From: Symbiodinium natans
Lineage: Eukaryota > Sar > Dinophyceae > Suessiales > Symbiodiniaceae
DNA: 64,000 bases
Direction of reading: 5' to 3'
Assembly: GCA_905221605.1 (NCBI GenBank)
Contig: CAJNDS010000020.1
Location: 190,258 to 254,257 of the forward strand
Shown: positions 9,426 to 17,863 of the stretch, piece by piece
Layout of the letters: each line of letters starts with the position of its first letter
Numbering within the stretch: position 1 is the stretch's first letter
Made by a program: the position numbers and the translations under genes
The notes under the pieces: generated by a model
Told to the model about the DNA's origin: nothing
Databases searched by the model: none
Seen by the model: the letters and a program-made list of their open reading frames with translations, nothing else

Positions 9426-9490
9426 TGCTGCGCAGGGCACGTTTGCTGACCGTGGTGGGTGAGCTGGGCACCCAAGCCTTCGGCTGGTAG
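9426..9490 (+). CDS. Candidate exon
   Basis: After TTCAG the frame reads VLRRARLLTVVGELGTQAFGW then TAG. Hydrophobic and basic mix, no family. Confidence 0.3.
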
Positions 9491-10156
9491 TTGAGCTCGA
9501 TTTTTGAACCCTTTTATATTCAGGGTTCAGGGTTTAGGGTTTAGGGCTAGGGTTTAGGGTTTGGGGGTTTAGGTTTTAGGGTTTGGGGTTTTGGGTTTAG
9601 GGCTTTGGGGTTTGGGGTTCTCTAACCCGAAACCCAACTTCCGTTGAGTGCTTCGTTCTAAGGACAGTGCTTAAACCCGAAAGCCTAAACCTAAACCTTT
9701 AGGTTTAGGGGTTCTTCCCATCGGGGAACGAGGCTGTAATACGGATCTAGACCTTCACACCTGCTCTCTCAAGCCCAAAGCCATACCCAAAGGCTCACGC
9801 AGAACTCATTTGTGCAAAAATCTCAAAACTGAGATCATGGCAAGATAAATACAATCTGTATATGTATGTGCTTCTGCATTATATGTATGTATATATGTAT
9901 ATATATATATATATGTATATATTCATATGCTTGTAGATGGGTAGTTTGGGACAGGACCCCCACACTGCAACCCGATGGAAGCTTGCAGCTTTGTACCAGC
10001 ACAGATGTCCCACAGCCCTAAACCCTAAACCCTTTACCCTTTAAACTTTAAACTGTAAACCCTAAACCCTAAACCCCAAACCCCAAACCATAAAAAACCC
10101 TAAACCCTAAACCTTAAACCCTAAACCCTAAACCCTAAGCCCTAAACCCTAACTAC
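9491..10156. repeat. Telomere-like tracts and TA microsatellite
   Basis: TTTAGGG/TTTGGGG at about 9520-9620, a TA-rich microsatellite at about 9885-9920 and CCCTAAA variants at 10017-10150. Open frames around 9710-9848 and 9945-10016 are possible exons but resemble repeat-derived sequence. Confidence 0.5.
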
Positions 10157-10295
10157 AGAACCTATGCTGTATACAGCTTGTGTTCGTGAGCCTTTGGGGC
10201 CCAGGTTTGGGGACAAAGGATTCCCCGTGAGCTCCTTGCGAAAGAAGTATGCCCAGGCCACGCGGAAGCTCAGGGTACTTGTTGAATGGGGCTAA
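10157..10295 (+). CDS. Exon of an unknown gene
   Basis: After ACTACAG the frame reads PMLYTACVREPLGPRFGDKG...SSLRKKYAQATRKLRVLVEWG then TAA (10293-10295). Strong protein texture with a basic helix-like end. The real end may be a splice site just before TAA, since compatible exons follow at 10378 and 10669. Confidence 0.5.
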
Positions 10296-10377
10296 AGGCT
10301 TTAGGGCTACAGGGTTTAGGGTTTAGGTTTTGGGGTTTGGGGTTTGGGGTTTAGGGCTTCAGAGTTTTAGGACTTAG

Positions 10378-10408
10378 CCTTCTTCGGGTGGACTTGGTAG
10401 AGTTTCAG
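10378..10408 (+). CDS. Short candidate exon
   Basis: Reads LLRVDLVEFQ between TTAG and CAG|GGTTTCGGG. Flanked on both sides by telomere-like repeat. Confidence 0.35.
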
Positions 10409-10498
10409 GGTTTCGGGTTTAGGGTTTGGGGTTTGGGGTTTAGAGTTTGGGGTTTAGGGTTTGGGGTCAGGGTGAGTTGTGAGTGGTGTTTTAAAAGA

Positions 10499-10668
10499 CT
10501 TGGCAGCCCAGTGGTACCCTGTTGCCCCCTTGTTTGGGTCCCTTACAAAGTAACCAAGCCCAAGAAGGATGCACTTCATATAATGTGGTTACTTGAAGGT
10601 TCAGGGTACTTAGTAACCCAATTACCTGTGCTTATATCCCAATTCTTACCCTATTGGGTACTTCAAAG
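10499..10668 (+). mobile_element. Fused PE-B and PE-C elements
   Basis: The left half of PE-B (CTTGGCAGCCCAGTGGTACC...AGTAACCAA) runs at about 10572 into PE-C sequence (TACTTGAAGGTTCAGGGTAC). The matching right parts appear in inverted order at 10903-10945 and 11009-11051, so the two elements appear nested around the exon at 10669. Confidence 0.5.
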
Positions 10669-10772
10669 GCTTACGACTTCACGAGATGCTCCAGGACGGC
10701 GTTGAAGAGTTCTTTGGCTTCCTGAGCTTCATCTCAGCAAAGCAGGGCGCTGCGGATCCCGCAAAAGTCTGA
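10669..10772 (+). CDS. Exon of the 10.2-10.8 kb gene
   Basis: An AG|G acceptor (TTCAAAG|GC) precedes LRLHEMLQDGVEEFFGFLSF then ISAKQGAADPAKV and TGA (10770-10772). The sequence stays open in other frames to about 10950, so the true C-terminus is unsure. Confidence 0.5.
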
Positions 10773-11240
10773 GCGCTGGCATCAAGCGCGCGGACGCCAC
10801 TGTGCGTTGCATGCATTGCCGACCATCGTGCCGCAGGGGACCTGCTTCCTTGTGCCGCAGCAGCAGTGCAATGTACAAGTGGGATACAACTACACTGTTT
10901 AATTGGTTACTAAGTACCCTGAACCCCAAGTACTGCGCTACCAAGTAAAGTTTTGAGAGTCTTTAGGGTCTGTGGGTGTTAGGGTTTCGGGGTTCAAGGC
11001 TATGCGGAGACCCCAAAAAAAGGGGCAACAGGGTACCACTGGGCTACCAAGTCCAAGAAGCTACTCACAACTCACCCCGAACCTCCAAACTCTGCCTAAA
11101 CCCTAACCCTAAACCCTAAACCCGAAACCCGAAACCCTAAACCCTTCTTCGGGTTAGAGGTTGAGATGGCCCTGTCCTTTTGCCCTAGCCTGCTTGCTAG
11201 GCTGCAAGGGAGCTTTAGGATTTCGGGTTTAGGGTTTAGG

Positions 11241-11336
11241 GTTGTTCCCCCTTATTCAACCCTTAATGGGGATTAAGATAGGGGGTTGCCATAATCCCTA
11301 TTAAGGACTGTTAGTATAAGGGGGCACCATCCCAAG
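11241..11336 (+). mobile_element. Palindromic element PE-A inserted in telomere repeats
   Basis: TTGTTCCCCCTTATTCAACC at the left and GACTGTTAGTATAAGGGGGC at the right. Both flanks are TTTAGGG, so it appears to have landed in an existing array. Confidence 0.65.
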
Positions 11337-11345
11337 TTTAGGGTT

Positions 11346-11439
11346 TAGAGTTGTCGTTGTTTTGCGCGGGCTTTCGATTGGCGTTCCAACATCAAGGCAG
11401 GCGGAACCCCCAAAGTGCCTTAGTGCGAGAACTCCACGG
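11346..11439 (+). CDS. Candidate exon before a telomere-repeat array
   Basis: Frame LSLFCAGFRLAFQHQGRRNP then QSALVRELHG, ending in TCCACGG. TCCACGG recurs at 11556-11562 after the array, where the frame continues LRCFRSEPCI and stops. A second frame is also open. Confidence 0.35.
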
Positions 11440-11547
11440 TTTAGGGTTTAGGGTTTAGGGTTTAGGGTTTAGGGTTTAGGGTTTAGGGTTTAGGGTTTAG
11501 GGTTTAGGGTTTAGGGTTTAGGGTTTAGGGTTTAGGGTTTAGGGTTC
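11440..11547 (+). repeat. Perfect (TTTAGGG)n array flanked by TCCACGG
   Basis: About 15 exact units. TCCACGG occurs at 11433-11439 and again at 11556-11562. Confidence 0.8.
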
Positions 11548-11717
11548 ACATCGGGTCCACGGACTTCGCTGCTTCCGGTCCGAACCCTGCATCTAAGAGC
11601 AATTCATCAGACCCCAAACCCGTTCCCCTTACAGTAACACATTAAAGGAGAATAGAAGGAAGCAGTTTACTATACCCCCGAATTTCTTTCAAGGGGTATG
11701 TCCAAGAATTGGTTGAA

Positions 11718-12010
11718 TAACCCTAAACCCTAAACCCTAAACCCCAAACCCCAAACCCCAAACCCCAAACCCTAAACCCTAAACCCTAAACCCTAAACCC
11801 TAAACCCCAGATACAGAACTGTAAGTTGCACGTAAAGGTGGGAAGTGATAGGCCCCCTTCACATGAGCATGAGACTGCTGTCCAGCACGAAGTCCTTAAA
11901 CCGTAGGGTTTAGGGTTTAGGGTTTGGGGTTTAGGGTTTAGGGTTTAAGGCTTAGGGTTTAGGGCTTAGGGTTTAGGGCTTATGGTTTAGGGTTTAGGGT
12001 TTGGCCCTCC
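11718..12010. repeat. CCCTAAA then TTTAGGG arrays
   Basis: CCCTAAA/CCCCAAA units at 11718-11808, a unique spacer, then TTTAGGG/CTTAGGG at 11905-12000. No gene seen. Confidence 0.75.
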
Positions 12011-12018
12011 CCCCCCCA

Positions 12019-12103
12019 CTGCTGGCCACGGAGGTCTTTGCCGGGGCGGTGGCCCCCGGCACGTGTTACGCCGCCTCGTGGTCCAGTCGTCGGCTAGGGT
12101 TCA
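12019..12103 (+). CDS. Candidate exon
   Basis: Frame LLATEVFAGAVAPGTCYAAS then WSSRRL. Hydrophobic; two frames open. Confidence 0.35.
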
Positions 12104-12279
12104 GGGTTGAGAGACCCACCTATACCCTGTAAAGCCCGAAGCCCTTTTTTGAGGGGTTTGGGGTTTAGGGTTTAGGGGTTTAGGGTTTAGGGTGTACGGT
12201 TTACGGTTTACGGTTTAGGGTTTAGTAAGCCCTACTGTACATGCAGGAGCCCACCTAAGCCCTATAACCCTATGCAACG

Positions 12280-12377
12280 CCTAAACGCGGGTTGTGCGCG
12301 CGTGCCCGTGCATGCGCCCCTCCCGCTCTCTGACCCGGCCTCCCTTTGTTGATGAGTCAGCACTAATCCCAAGGAGG
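12280..12377 (+). CDS. Candidate exon
   Basis: Frame TRVVRACPCMRPSRSLTRPP then FVDESALIPRR, ending AGGAGG at a telomere-repeat array. Basic, with CPC motif; no family assigned. Confidence 0.35.
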
Positions 12378-12845
12378 GGTTTAGGGTTTAGGGTTTAGGG
12401 TTTAGGGCAGTAAAGTTCCGGTTCGGTTCGGTTTGTGTCGGTTCCCGGGCTGGCGGTTCGTAGCGTTTCGGTTCGTTCGGCGGTTAAACTTTAGGGTTTA
12501 GGGTTTAGGGTTTAGGGTTTAGGGTTCAAGTAGTAGGGTTTCGGGTTTTTGGGTTTAGGGCTCAAGTAGGGAGGGAGGTCTGGACTCATGGTGTTAGTAC
12601 CGTGTATTTCCCTCGTCATACCCGCTTTTAAAGCACGCGGTGGGTAGGGTGGGCGATGGACCGGACGGGCGAGCTGGGATCAAGACATGGCACATGGAAA
12701 TTCTAGGGGACACCCGTGCTTGTTGCTGAAACCTCTTCTCCTTGATCCGATGAGCCATCCTGCATCGCCCTAGATAGTATGCCTAGGCGTGTCAGTTTGG
12801 GTTGGGGGTTCGCGTTTCATGTCGAATTTTCTCATACACGCACAG

Positions 12846-13011
12846 GAGGCAAGTCGACATCCCGCAGGCGTTTGATTCTCGTCCTCCGTTGATCTCTTAC
12901 TTGCTGAAGAACCCCGAGCCATGGATCCTCCATATTGGGAAGGACACAAAGGCGACGACCCACGGGGTGAAGGCAAAGTCATCGTTCGTGACAAGGCATG
13001 GGCTGCTTTGA
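12846..13011 (+). CDS. Terminal exon of an unknown gene
   Basis: A clear acceptor (CATACACGCACAG|GAGG) opens a 55-codon exon reading RQVDIPQAFDSRPPLISYLL...KNPEPWILHIGKD...SSFVTRHGLL and ending TGA 13009-13011. Composition is typical of a globular protein. No family recognised. Confidence 0.5.
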
Positions 13012-13019
13012 AGTAGGTT

Positions 13020-13145
13020 TGATGGTTTAGGATGGTTTAGGATGGTTTAGGATGGTTGAGGATGGTTTAGGATGGTTTAGGATGGTTTAGGATGGTTTAG
13101 GATGGGTTAGGATGGGTTAGGATGGTTTAGGATGGTTGAGGGTTT
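13020..13145 (+). repeat. 10-bp telomere-hybrid satellite (GATGGTTTAG)n
   Basis: About 12 units of GATGGTTTAG with GATGGTTGAG and GATGGGTTAG variants, directly after the stop codon of the preceding exon. Confidence 0.85.
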
Positions 13146-13153
13146 GATTCTAC

Positions 13154-13265
13154 ATGAAGGTTCATGGGTACATACGAGTAGAGCTGGAAGTACCCTAAGC
13201 AAGGTTCTCGGCTTAGTTGCCCCCACTTATAACCCTACTTATGAGTACCCATGACTCTCCAAGTG
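13154..13265 (+). mobile_element. Palindromic element PE-C
   Basis: GAAGGTTCATGGGTACATAC at the left and TATGAGTACCCATGACTCTC at the right form imperfect inverted termini. Confidence 0.6.
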
Positions 13266-13909
13266 ATCCAAAGTGCAAGTTCTGAGTTGTGCAAGACAGA
13301 ACATGTTGTGTTTCGCACATACCAAGATGAGCGCATCTCATGTGCGCGAGCCCTCAGGCAATGCGGAAAACTTTTGTTCAGATGGACGGAATCTGCAACC
13401 AAGATTTCCAGGCACGGGACGTGAAGTTTGTGGCCAGGCCTTTATTTCAGCATCGTTTTTGGTTGCTTTGAGCCTCCGACTTAGAAACCTGGGCATCTAG
13501 TTTCTAACGCTGTCCGCCAACCCCCCCCCCCCCCCCCCCCCCCGCACATTAGACAGGGAGACCTGGACAAGAATCAGCCGCCTTGTTTGGGAAAACCCCT
13601 TCCGGCATCAGTGGATGTTGCTGAGGACAATCAGAGGTTATTTGAATGTACTTGTCCGTTGACCGAATGAGTTGTTGCGAAAATCTTGGGGGGGGCGACG
13701 AAGGGCGTGATGTTGGCGTGACTCCAGCGTGATGCTGACAAAGGTTCTGACTGATTGTACTGTGCCACTTGTAACCACCCAGTGTAAGCGTGATCCGGCC
13801 GTGATGTTGGCGTGACGCTGCAGACATACAGTGGCACATTTGCATTGCTGCATGTGTAGGTTTGTAACCGGGAAAAAAGGTTTTGCACACCGAGACCTGG
13901 CGCCTTCTG
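13266..13909. other. Unassigned sequence with poly-C tract
   Basis: A + strand open frame at 13273-13500 and several minus-strand frames at 13549-13924 have no start codon or family support. A 24-nt poly-C lies at about 13521-13544 and the word CGTGATGTTGGCGTGAC is repeated near 13698 and 13800. I see no gene I can defend. Confidence 0.4.
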
Positions 13910-14022
13910 ACCCAGAGGGTCCATTTGTATTGCTATTATGGAATTAGGTACCCAAAAACCATACTACATAGGGTTTTGGGGTACCTGATTCCATAATAGT
14001 ACTACAAATGGACCCTCTGGGT
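13910..14022. mobile_element. Palindromic element PE-E with ~47 bp arms
   Basis: Left arm ACCCAGAGGGTCCATTTGTA... and right arm ...TACAAATGGACCCTCTGGGT pair over ~47 bp with about three mismatches and one gap around a ~17 nt loop. TGA at 13908-13910 and 14022-14024 could be a 3-bp target duplication. Confidence 0.7.
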
Positions 14023-14374
14023 GAACGTACATCCAAAGACCCTGCCAATATCCAATAACCACTTTAGAAACACACCCGGATAGCGTTTTGCTCATCAGGT
14101 TGTGTCTTACAGGGAGGGTCCGTGGCAGGCGGTCTTGGGGGACAACATGGGTTGGTGATTCGGTTTTTTTGATTTGGGGAAGACCCGATTGGCCAACGAA
14201 GTTGACTCCTTCAGCGTCGTTTCTGTCAACCTGGCAGTATCCTTCCCTAAGCAACGTCAGCCCCAAACCCTTAACCCAATGAGGTTTTAGTGTGGCAGCG
14301 CAGCACTTCCCAAACCCTGAATCCTAAACCCAGAACCATGAACCCTAAACCCTAAACCGACATGTGCAAGTTTA
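14023..14374. other. Unassigned sequence
   Basis: Both strands carry open frames (for example + GGSVAGGLGGQHGLVIRF after a TTACAG acceptor near 14111) but none is compelling. CCCTAAA-like words occupy 14300-14360. Confidence 0.3.
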
Positions 14375-14375
14375 G

Positions 14376-14509
14376 GTGGCACATGCCTTTCTGAAAAGTG
14401 GGAAAACTCGGTCCTGTGCGAGTCTCTGATGGACGACGGGAGCCAAATCCGGGCAACCATCCCGACCAGATGTTCTTCGACGCGAGCCATTCGAAGCTTA
14501 AGAGTCCAG
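14376..14509 (+). CDS. Seven-exon unknown gene, exon 1 seen
   Basis: Bounded by TTTAG|GTGGC and AGTCCAG|GTGAATG, both good splice sites. Reads GTCLSEKWENSVLCESLMDD...IRATIPTRCSSTRAIRSLRVQ. First of a run of + strand exons to 15.77 kb whose product I cannot identify. Confidence 0.55.
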
Positions 14510-14589
14510 GTGAATGTTGAAAGAACTTTTCCCTAAACCCTAAACCCTGAACCCTAAACCCTAAACCACCTCAAACCCGAAACGTTTCG

Positions 14590-14666
14590 GCTGTCTGAAG
14601 TGACCTTGGTGGCCCGAGCTTGCCCCTACGCCTGGGGGTTCCTGTCCGGTAGCAGAAGCAATACAG
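14590..14666 (+). CDS. Unknown gene, candidate exon 2
   Basis: Reads LSEVTLVARACPYAWGFLSG then SRSNT, ending AATACAG|GGGTCGG. Followed by a foldback element interrupted by telomere repeat (14667-14860). Confidence 0.45.
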
Positions 14667-14862
14667 GGGTCGGAATACTTAGTATTAGTAGACCCGGGGT
14701 TTAGGGTTTAGGGTTCAGGGTTCAGGGTTTAGGGTTTAGGGTTTAGGGTTCAGGGTTATTACTACAAATGGTATTCCCTTAGGGTCCCTTAGTATATATA
14801 CCACAATGGTCCCCAAAACCCTGTCCTAATGATTAAGGCCCCTAGATTATATTAGATCCACG
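14667..14862 (+). mobile_element. Foldback element with a (TTTAGGG)n insert
   Basis: GGTCGGAATACTTAGTATTA and TATTACTACAAATGGTATTC...AAGGCCCCTAGATTATATTA flank a 58 bp telomere array (14700-14757). Related halves occur near 25.0 and 56.6 kb. Confidence 0.45.
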
Positions 14863-14867
14863 GCAGG

Positions 14868-14942
14868 TTTCTCAAGACATCCAGCCATTTCAGGTTTGCT
14901 TCAGGAAGTCGAGGCATTGTGGTTCGTTTCCTTTTCGAAGAA
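14868..14942 (+). CDS. Unknown gene, candidate exon 3
   Basis: Reads TAGFSRHPAISGLLQEVEAL then WFVSFSK and stops exactly where PE-B begins (TCGAAGAA|CTTGGTAGCCC). Confidence 0.5.
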
Positions 14943-15053
14943 CTTGGTAGCCCAAGGGACCCTTTACCCTTTTTGGGGGTTATGTGTACGGTAGAAAATG
15001 ACCAACCCCAAAAAAGGGTGCCCTTGTTTTAATCTGGTTACTGGGGTACCAAG
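14943..15053 (+). mobile_element. Palindromic element PE-B acting as an intron
   Basis: CTTGGTAGCCCAAGGGACCC to CTGGGGTACCAAG. Exon-quality reading frames abut both ends. Confidence 0.65.
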
Positions 15054-15112
15054 TTTCTTGTTGAAAGAAGCTTTCCTGCGCATCGCGTCAACGTGGCCTT
15101 GATGAGCCTCCG
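15054..15112 (+). CDS. Unknown gene, candidate exon 4
   Basis: Reads FLVERSFPAHRVNVALMSLR after the PE-B 3' end. An alternative frame is open, so phase is unsure. Confidence 0.4.
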
Positions 15113-15155
15113 TCCTAAATCCTAAGCACGAAAATGTTGCTGGTTAATTACTCAG

Positions 15156-15315
15156 GAATTTCAATCGCGAGGAGATTCTCTGGGTTGAGATCGATGGAAC
15201 CTACTTGCCATGTGCTGGCGATAATCGTGGCACGCGCTACTGCGCTGCTGAAATCCCTCGCCTTCTAGGCACTTGGCTGGATCGTGCTGGCTGTGAATCT
15301 GGGGCGCAAACCGTG
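15156..15315 (+). CDS. Unknown gene, exon 5 (best supported)
   Basis: An ACTCAG|G acceptor opens 53 codons: NFNREEILWVEIDGTYLPCA...GDNRGTRYCAAEIPRLLG...LDRAGCESGAQTV. It ends ACC|GTGTTAGGG, a GT donor at the edge of a perfect telomere array. Strong globular-protein texture; family not recognised. Confidence 0.6.
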
Positions 15316-15434
15316 TTAGGGTTTAGGGTTTAGGGTTTAGGGTTTAGGGTTTAGGGTTTAGGGTTTAGGGTTTAGGGTTTAGGGTTTAGGGTTTAGGGTT
15401 TAGGGTTTAGGGTTTAGGGTTTAGGGTTTAGGGT
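15316..15434 (+). repeat. Perfect (TTTAGGG)n array inside an intron
   Basis: About 17 exact units between exons 5 and 6 of the unknown gene. Confidence 0.85.
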
Positions 15435-15502
15435 TCTTCTTGTAAAGTTCTAAAGAGGTCTGATTTTGTTTTAACATTCTTGGCCCCGCTGACAGACGTC
15501 AG

Positions 15503-15556
15503 GAGTTTGCGAAAGACATGCCCGTGTGGATTTTCGCACACAAGTCGGATCCTTGG
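15503..15556 (+). CDS. Unknown gene, exon 6
   Basis: The CGTCAG|G acceptor opens EFAKDMPVWIFAHKSDPWG, which runs into the end of PE-F. Confidence 0.5.
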
Positions 15557-15663
15557 GGAGCAAATGAACCCTAAAAGGGTTTATGGTTCATATACCTTAA
15601 TACGAATTATAGTAGTATAGGGTATATGACCCCAATTTTAGGGTTCATTTGGTCCCCAAGGAT
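15549..15663 (+). mobile_element. Palindromic element PE-F acting as an intron
   Basis: ATCCTTGGGGAGCAAATGAA and the complement of TTCATTTGGTCCCCAAGGAT give 28 bp termini with one mismatch. The flanking exons join as ...SDPWG-IPTWKPAD... Confidence 0.7.
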
Positions 15664-15772
15664 ACCGACGTGGAAGCCCGCGGACCTGGACAGATGGCAC
15701 GGCATGAACATCAATGCGACTTGGCTGGATCAGCAGCGTGGTGGCTGCCTGCGAGTCTCCCTAAAGAGTTTA
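15661..15772 (+). CDS. Unknown gene, exon 7
   Basis: After CCCCAAG|G: IPTWKPADLDRWHGMNINAT then WLDQQRGGCLRVSLK. A second frame is open but less protein-like. Confidence 0.5.
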
Positions 15773-15855
15773 CGGTTTAGGGTTTAGGGTTTAGGGTTAA
15801 ACCTTTCCTAACCCTCCCTAAAGCCGAAACCCTGAGTACTAAGCATCACGTCTGT

Positions 15856-15940
15856 CACACAGCCCTTAAGTTCTGGCAGGGTTTTTGAACATCAATACTC
15901 AGACCCTCGGCTTACTGGCCTGCCAGGGCCCGCCTAGGTT
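15856..15940 (+). CDS. Candidate exon
   Basis: After TACTAAG the frame reads ITSVTQPLSSGRVFEHQYSD then PRLTGLPGPA; the end coincides with CCTAG|GTTTAAGG. A second frame is open. Confidence 0.3.
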
Positions 15941-16009
15941 TAAGGGCAGGTACATGGGCGCTTGGGTTTGAGGTTTGGGGTTTAGGGTTTAGGGTTTGGT
16001 AGTTTCATG

Positions 16010-16128
16010 ATCCCCTATTAATATGGTCCCTTACCTTCGTTAAAGAGTTCTGAAGTATGGGCCCTTGGGTTTTATGGGGTATACTAGGGTCCCTATTTCA
16101 GGGCCCGTACCAAGGGATCATGGAACTA
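16010..16128 (+). mobile_element. Palindromic element PE-D, copy 1
   Basis: TAGTTTCATGATCCC at the left pairs with GGGATCATGGAACTA at the right; the interior has GGGCCCTTGGGTTTTATGGG. Confidence 0.7.
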
Positions 16129-16189
16129 TGCCTAGACTGTGCAGAAGGTTACTCTTGCCAGGTTTTGGATCGGCACCTATGTACCCAAC

Positions 16190-16375
16190 TAAGGAATATT
16201 AAATTGAATTGGGATCCCTATATTGAATTCAATGAGTTAATTAGGGATCCTTATTTCTGTCTTAAGGTCTATTCCCCTAACTAGGGGTATGCCTTAATTA
16301 AGGAATATGGCTTGAATAATAGAGGGATCCTCATTTCTGCTTTAAGGTATATTCCTTAGTCAATGGGTATGGGGG
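16190..16375. repeat. Related ~110 bp direct repeat of AT-rich foldback sequence
   Basis: The words TAATTAGGGATCC/ATAGAGGGATCC, TTTCTG.CTTAAGGT and TATTCC..TA.T...GGGTATG occur twice. Similar to the interior of PE-H (37.0 and 46.9 kb). No gene. Confidence 0.45.
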
Positions 16376-16432
16376 TTTCCGGGGAGCCTTAAATGGGGGA
16401 CCGGCATATACCAATCTCATACCTCTTAGGGT

Positions 16433-16560
16433 GGTTCCATGGTCCCTTGGTATAGGCCCTTAAGGGACCCTCATATAACCTTGATACCCTATAAAACCCA
16501 AAAGCCCATACTTCAAAACAGTCTTAAAGGAGGTGGGGACCATCATCAGGGACCATGTAG
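16433..16560 (-). mobile_element. Palindromic element PE-D, copy 2
   Basis: Same ends as copy 1 in inverted order (GGTTCCATGGTCCC ... GGGACCATGTAGT), with AAGCCCATACTTCAAAACAG inside. Confidence 0.6.
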
Positions 16561-16575
16561 TCTACCTCTAGACAG

Positions 16576-16722
16576 ACGAAGCCTGTTTCTGCTAAGGCTA
16601 CACGTTCACAATCGGGAGCAGCGAAGCTCAGTGGCAGCAAGCGCGCACGCAGCCGCAGCCGTGGAAGTTTTGTTGAAGCGCTTTTGGAGTTTCCCATGTG
16701 TGGGGAGCTCAAACTCCACAAG
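16576..16722 (+). CDS. Exon encoding a basic SR/KR-rich segment
   Basis: 49 codons: TKPVSAKATRSQSGAAKLSG...SKRARSRSRGSF...EALLEFPMCGELKLHK, ending CACAAG|GG. The cluster SKRARSRSRG looks like a nuclear localisation or RS-type signal. The 5' end follows the PE-D element. No wider family identified. Confidence 0.5.
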
Positions 16723-16770
16723 GGTTGAGGGGTTTATGACAAGGGAATGGCTTTCTTTTTGCGAATCTAG

Positions 16771-16871
16771 AGTACACATTGCCAGTCAACCACCTGAACA
16801 GACTGACGATTCTCATACAAATGGTACACTCTTGCAAGGCATTCAATCTGTTAGTCGTTTAGGGGGTGAAG
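16771..16871 (+). CDS. Exon joined in frame across PE-A
   Basis: Reads VHIASQPPEQTDDSHTNGTL then LQGIQSVSRLGGE and ends GTGAAG|GT. Removing 16872-16976 gives ...GGEGYDGVDF then TAG, so the frame survives element removal. Confidence 0.55.
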
Positions 16872-16976
16872 GTTGGGATGCTCACCCCTTATACCAACCG
16901 TCCTGAACAAGGATTTGAATAGGGGGGCTACCAGAATCCCTATTAAGGACTGTTAGAGTAACATCCCTAGGCGAAG
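16872..16976 (+). mobile_element. Palindromic element PE-A as a canonical GT-AG intron
   Basis: The intron begins GTTGGGATGC and ends CCTAGGCGAAG, followed by G. GTGAAGG (16866-16872) and GCGAAGG (16971-16977) flank it as a 7 bp near-perfect direct repeat. Confidence 0.7.
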
Positions 16977-16991
16977 GCTATGATGGCGTAG
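16977..16991 (+). CDS. Short 3' exon or exon start after PE-A
   Basis: Reads YDGVDF and then TAG, which is also TTTTAG|GG at the start of a telomere array, so the stop may be intronic. Confidence 0.35.
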   Translation, partial: AMMA

Positions 16992-16994
16992 ACT

Positions 16995-17110
16995 TTTAGG
17001 GTTTAGGGTTTAGGGTTTAGGGTTTAGGGTTTAGGGTTTAGGGTTTAGGGTTTAGGGTTTAGGGTTTAGGGTTTAGGGTTTAGGGTTTAGGGTTTAGGGT
17101 TTAGGGTTTA
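16995..17110 (+). repeat. Perfect (TTTAGGG)n array
   Basis: About 16 exact units. Confidence 0.85.
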
Positions 17111-17681
17111 GCTGAGGATTTCGATTTTTCGGGCTTGAGGCCTGACGGGGCCTGAGGAAAACAGCAGAGCTTATAGGTTTGCAGTGCTCGGCCCCCCTTC
17201 CCCACATTTAAGGGGTAAAAGGAGGGACGCCTAGAAGGGACCCTGGTTCTTATTCCCCTATATAAGCCCCATATATACCGCTCATAGTCCCTGTATAATC
17301 CCTTCCCCCTAATACTAAAACCACCCCTAATTTTAAATACTATTTTTCCCGGACCCTGCCGGCACCCAGCCAAATACTAAACCTGTTTGAGAACTAGGGG
17401 GGAAGGGGTTCAGGGCCTTCGCCCTTGAGTTGAGCCATTAGGGGTTTCGGAATTCAGGTTTTAGCATTTAGACCCCCCGTAATTTTAAGATTTTTTCGGG
17501 CCCAGGCGAATTTCAGAATTTGGGGGGGGGGGGGGGGGGGGAGGGATTTCGTATTAGGGGGAAGGGATTACCTAAGTAGCCCCTAACCCTAACTAATCCC
17601 CAAAGAAGCCCCAACTAACCCCGAGATAGCCCCTTAGTCATCCCTAGATATTCCTTAAATTCCCCCGAGATAGCCCCTAAA
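17111..17681. other. Unassigned stretch with poly-G and CCCTA-rich words
   Basis: A minus-strand frame at 17101-17373 lacks an ATG. A ~21-nt poly-G lies near 17521. From 17580 the sequence is an irregular repeat of CCCCGAGATAGCCCCTAA-like words. No gene defended. Confidence 0.4.
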
Positions 17682-17863
17682 GTCCCTTCTCAGGGTAGTA
17701 TGGTTACTGGGCTACCAAGAGAGCCTAAACCCTAAACCCTAAACCCTAAACCCTAAACCCTAAACCCTAAACCCTAAACCCTAAACCCTAAACCCTAAAC
17801 CCTAAACCCTAAACCCTAAGCCCTAAGCCCTAAGCCCTAAGCCCTAAGGTCCCTTCTCAGGGT
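17682..17863 (+). repeat. (CCCTAAA)n array flanked by a 15 bp direct repeat
   Basis: GTCCCTTCTCAGGGT occurs at 17682-17696 and 17849-17863. Between them lie a PE-B end fragment (GGTTACTGGGCTACCAAG) and about 16 CCCTAAA units drifting to CCCTAAG. Confidence 0.7.

Noticed and set aside
13964-14266. Minus 100-codon frame
   Set aside because: No ATG start, overlaps PE-E, and no family resemblance.
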